From assembly GCA_013824685.1 (NCBI GenBank), contig PNOG01000005.1:97848-161847 (forward strand): DNA of 64,000 nucleotides. The letters are read 5' to 3'. This DNA comes from Coprothermobacter sp. GTDB taxonomy: Bacteria; Caldisericota; Caldisericia; Cryosericales; Cryosericaceae. Position numbers and translations under genes: made by a program. The first letter of the stretch is position 1, and each line of letters starts with the position of its first letter. This document shows, piece after piece, positions 61,365 to 64,000 of this stretch. Under the pieces are notes generated by a model. The model was not told where the DNA came from and did no database searches. It saw only the letters and a program-made list of their open reading frames with translations.

Positions 61365-63884
61365 ATGGTTAACCTGGTTCTTGTTTCCCACAGCCCTTCT
61401 CTTGCGCGGGGAGCTGCCGAACTTGCGCGGCTCATGACGCAACAATCTCCACTGATTATCGCGACAGCCGCCGGCACCGGCGACGAGAGCTCTCCGCTTG
61501 GGACCAACGCCGAGGAGATAGCCAAGGCGATGGAACAAGCGTATAGCGATGATGGCGTGCTCGTACTGATGGATATGGGCAGCGCAGTCTTGAGCGCGGA
61601 GATGGCCCTTGAGTTCCTGCCGCCAGAGAAGAAAATCAAATTTATGTTGAGTTCGGCGCCCATCGTTGAAGGCGCGGTTTCTGCGGCCGTGCAGGCGAGC
61701 CTCGGCGGAACTCTGGAGCAGGTACGGGAAGAAGCACTCGGTTCTCTTGGCAACAAAGCTGCCCAGCTTTCGGTGCCCGAGGAGAGCAGCGCCGCTGAGA
61801 CACAGCCGAGCTCAGAGGCTGTATCAGGCCCCACTGCTGATGCGGTCATCGAAATACGGAACAAGCTCGGCCTTCATGCCCGGCCTGCGGCGACCTTTGT
61901 GCAGATAGCTGGACGCTTTGCATCGAAAACACAACTTGCTCGAACGGACAATGAAGCACGGCGATCGAATGCAAAGAGCATCAATGCCGTTGCCAGCATG
62001 GGTCTGCGGCGCGGTGAGACGATTCACGTGTGGGCAGAAGGACCGGACGCATCCGCAGCAATCGATGCACTGAAAAAGGCAGCCGAACATGACTTTGGCG
62101 AGGCCGAAGAGGCAGCAGTGTCCACAGCCACAGTACCGGTGGCAAGTGCCGAACGCGGCAGCAAGAGGTTTGATGGCGGCCTCATGGGCATTCCCGCTTC
62201 GCCAGGCTACGCGGCAGGTCCGGCAATCGTTCTGAAGTTGGCCGAACCGGAAATCAACCAACGCACGATTGATGACCCCGAGACAGAATTGAAACGTTTG
62301 TCGAAGGCTCTGGACGCCGTCCGAGCTTCGACCCAGCAATTGCGCCGGCAGATATCGATCTCTGCGACAGCGTATGATGCAGCAATTTTTGATGCCCATC
62401 TCATGTTCTTGAACGACCCCGATCTCCTGGAAAAGGTTCGGCTTGCCATTCTTGACGGACACAAGAACGCTGAATGGGCCTGGAGCGAAGCAATTCAAGG
62501 TGCGCTTGTCGACTATCGGAAAATCGAAGACGACTACATGCGCGCTCGTGCCGCCGATGTGGCGGATATCGGCCGGCAGGTGCTCATCCAGTTGGGCGGA
62601 GGAGCGGGTGTCCTGAACATACCGTTCCCAGGCATTCTGATTGCGGCGGATCTGTCACCCTCTGATACGGCGCGGCTCGACCGTGCAATGGTGCTCGGTG
62701 TCTGCACAGAAATGGGTGGCCCCACATCGCACAGCGCAATACTTGCGCGGACGCTGGGCATTCCCGCAGTTCTTGGTTGTGGCGAAGCCCTTGGCGAAAT
62801 TGCCGAGGGAACACCCCTCGTGGTGGATGGATCGACAGGACAGGTCTGGACTTCTCCGTCTGCGCAGATTCTTAGCGCATACCAGGAGAAGATCGCGGAG
62901 TGGCGCAACCTGGAGGCCCTGGCCCGGCAGACAAGCCGCACTCCTGCCGTCAGCAAAGACGGCATTGCGGTGGAGATCGTGGCAAATATCGGTTCTGCAA
63001 AGGACGCGCGGGCAGCGTTGGATTCGGGAGCTGATGGCGTCGGGCTTCTGCGATCGGAATTTCTCTTTCTGGGCCGCCTTGATACGCCAGAAGAAGATGA
63101 GCAGTTCGCAGCCTATCGAGAAATTGCTGAAGTGATGGAAGACCGTCCGCTTGTGGTCAGGACCCTGGATGTGGGTGGCGACAAACCACTGGCCTATCTG
63201 CCGCAGAAGGAAGAACAGAATCCATTTTTGGGAAAGCGGGCACTGCGTCTCTGCCTGGACCAGCCAGATTTCTTCAAGGCCGAGTTGAGGGCAATCCTTC
63301 GAGCATCAGCAGGTCACAATATCAAAATCATGTTCCCCATGGTTGCAGACATTGCAGAACTGCGTCGCGCTCGCTCTCTTTTGGAAGAAGCCCGGCAAGA
63401 AGTACTGCGACGTGGAACTCTGACTGCGCCGAACGTCGACGTTGGCATCATGGTGGAAATACCCTCGGCGGCCCTTCTTGCGCCAGTATTCGCCCGCGAG
63501 GTGGATTTCTTCAGCATCGGCACGAATGACCTGACGCAATACACGATGGCCGCGGAGCGTGGGAATGCCGACGTAGCGTACTTGCAGGATGCTCTGCATC
63601 CGGCGGTCCTTCGGTTGATAGACTGGACCATTCGCGGCGCCGACGAAGCGGGCAAATGGGTCGGCGTTTGCGGAGAACTGGCTGGCGACCCTGTGGCAAT
63701 TCCGATACTGCTCGGCCTCGGTGTCAAAGAGCTGAGCATGGCTCCTGGATCGATACCCGCAGCAAAGAGTCTTGCGCGCACGCTGGACATCGCCGGGCTG
63801 CGCGACCTCGCCAGGGAAAGCCTGGAACTGGAGAGCGCAGCAGCGGTAAGGCTCCTGGTAAGAGAGCGGCTGGGCTTGCACTAG
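61365..63884 (+). CDS. EIIA(Dha)-HPr-Enzyme I fusion phosphotransferase (DhaM-like)
   Basis: An 839-aa protein that can carry phosphate from PEP through three domains. Residues 1-135: EIIA of the mannose/DhaM type, His9 in VLVSHSPSLARG. About 160-250: HPr, His171 in LGLHARPAATFVQ. About 265-839: Enzyme I, His456 in GGPTSHSAILART, with the PEP-binding barrel intact (LRSEFLFLG, FFSIGTNDLTQYTMAAERGN, GVCGELAGDP). E. coli DhaM has only a truncated EI, whereas here EI is full length. It likely phosphorylates DhaL-ADP for dihydroxyacetone kinase, but dhaK and dhaL are not in the window. ATG 61365 follows AGAGGTGA. Confidence 0.9.
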   Translation: MVNLVLVSHSPSLARGAAELARLMTQQSPLIIATAAGTGDESSPLGTNAEEIAKAMEQAYSDDGVLVLMDMGSAVLSAEMALEFLPPEKKIKFMLSSAPIVEGAVSAAVQASLGGTLEQVREEALGSLGNKAAQLSVPEESSAAETQPSSEAVSGPTADAVIEIRNKLGLHARPAATFVQIAGRFASKTQLARTDNEARRSNAKSINAVASMGLRRGETIHVWAEGPDASAAIDALKKAAEHDFGEAEEAAVSTATVPVASAERGSKRFDGGLMGIPASPGYAAGPAIVLKLAEPEINQRTIDDPETELKRLSKALDAVRASTQQLRRQISISATAYDAAIFDAHLMFLNDPDLLEKVRLAILDGHKNAEWAWSEAIQGALVDYRKIEDDYMRARAADVADIGRQVLIQLGGGAGVLNIPFPGILIAADLSPSDTARLDRAMVLGVCTEMGGPTSHSAILARTLGIPAVLGCGEALGEIAEGTPLVVDGSTGQVWTSPSAQILSAYQEKIAEWRNLEALARQTSRTPAVSKDGIAVEIVANIGSAKDARAALDSGADGVGLLRSEFLFLGRLDTPEEDEQFAAYREIAEVMEDRPLVVRTLDVGGDKPLAYLPQKEEQNPFLGKRALRLCLDQPDFFKAELRAILRASAGHNIKIMFPMVADIAELRRARSLLEEARQEVLRRGTLTAPNVDVGIMVEIPSAALLAPVFAREVDFFSIGTNDLTQYTMAAERGNADVAYLQDALHPAVLRLIDWTIRGADEAGKWVGVCGELAGDPVAIPILLGLGVKELSMAPGSIPAAKSLARTLDIAGLRDLARESLELESAAAVRLLVRERLGLH

Positions 63885-64000
63885 GAGCCCGGATACTACT
63901 GTTTGACCGTCTGTCCTGGGCACTGTTGTGCAATTTGACGAATGTGCTATCGTACCGACAGTGGGTTGTGTGGCGGACGATAGGGACAGGCTTCAGTATG
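63885..64000. other. Start of next intergenic region
   Basis: The last 116 bp hold no recognisable gene. A TTGACG at 63935-63940 could be a -35 box of a gene beyond the window; no clear -10 follows at the right distance. Confidence 0.3.

Noticed and set aside
1..64000. CRISPR arrays, rRNA genes, complete insertion sequences or prophage genes
   Set aside because: No regularly spaced repeat array, no rRNA-like sequence and no transposase or phage structural motif was seen; the repeats present are isolated palindromes.

Overview
The window is 64 kb of a GC-rich bacterial chromosome, densely packed with genes that mostly use overlapping start/stop codons. Gene content (PurS/PurQ/PurL type FGAM synthase, Fe-S type PurF, PyrK-dependent class 1B dihydroorotate dehydrogenase, BioY, copper-amine-oxidase-like stalk domains, pst/pho locus with a PhoP-PhoR pair) recalls Firmicutes, Thermotogota or Caldisericota-like lineages rather than Proteobacteria. 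I cannot name the organism from sequence alone; a deep-branching GC-rich lineage of that kind is my inference.

Layout. (1) 1-1004: 3' end of infB. (2) 1607-15985: one long plus-strand operon purE-C-S-Q-L-F-M-N-H-D-B-A followed by pyrK-pyrD, covering nearly the whole PRPP-to-IMP pathway plus the AMP branch. It is preceded by a good promoter and a leader ending in a terminator just before purE. (3) 16066-18276: TPR-GAF-GGDEF diguanylate cyclase. (4) 18357-23036: ssrA (tmRNA) and a lower-GC island inserted at its 3' end, bounded by an 88%-identical displaced ssrA 3' fragment and, further out, by a second copy of the ssrA terminator. Cargo is an SF1 helicase, a winged-helix-like protein and an SSAT-like acetyltransferase. 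(5) 23136-36879: small enzymes and transport genes on both strands, including a tight amidohydrolase-bioY-glycosyltransferase-Nudix operon, a NapH-like ferredoxin protein, an asparaginase, an aldolase, a second GGDEF protein and rlmH. (6) 36880-37123: a gene-free stretch with two perfect DnaA boxes beside inverted repeats. (7) 37124-49206: AraC/GyrI regulator, 2H phosphoesterase, hydroxyacid dehydrogenase, an ECF sigma factor with a DUF5666-like membrane partner, an odd radical SAM protein, two exonucleases, a membrane protein, and thrC-hom. (8) 49807-51408: a low-GC secreted subtilase and the remnant of a stalk-domain gene. (9) 51524-61148: minus-strand phosphate regulon phoP-phoR-pstS3-pstS2-pstS1-pstCAB-phoU with three different phosphate-binding proteins and Pho-box-like 11-bp repeats. 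(10) 61365-63884: an EIIA(Dha)-HPr-EI fusion.

Most informative novelties: the ssrA island with nested boundaries; a recurrent promoter pattern (-10 hexamer, six bases, ATG) that implies leaderless mRNAs; a response-regulator gene that appears to start at AUC; a candidate DnaA-binding/origin region beside rlmH; a PstS carrying two stalk domains; and a radical SAM protein with CX3CX3C spacing.
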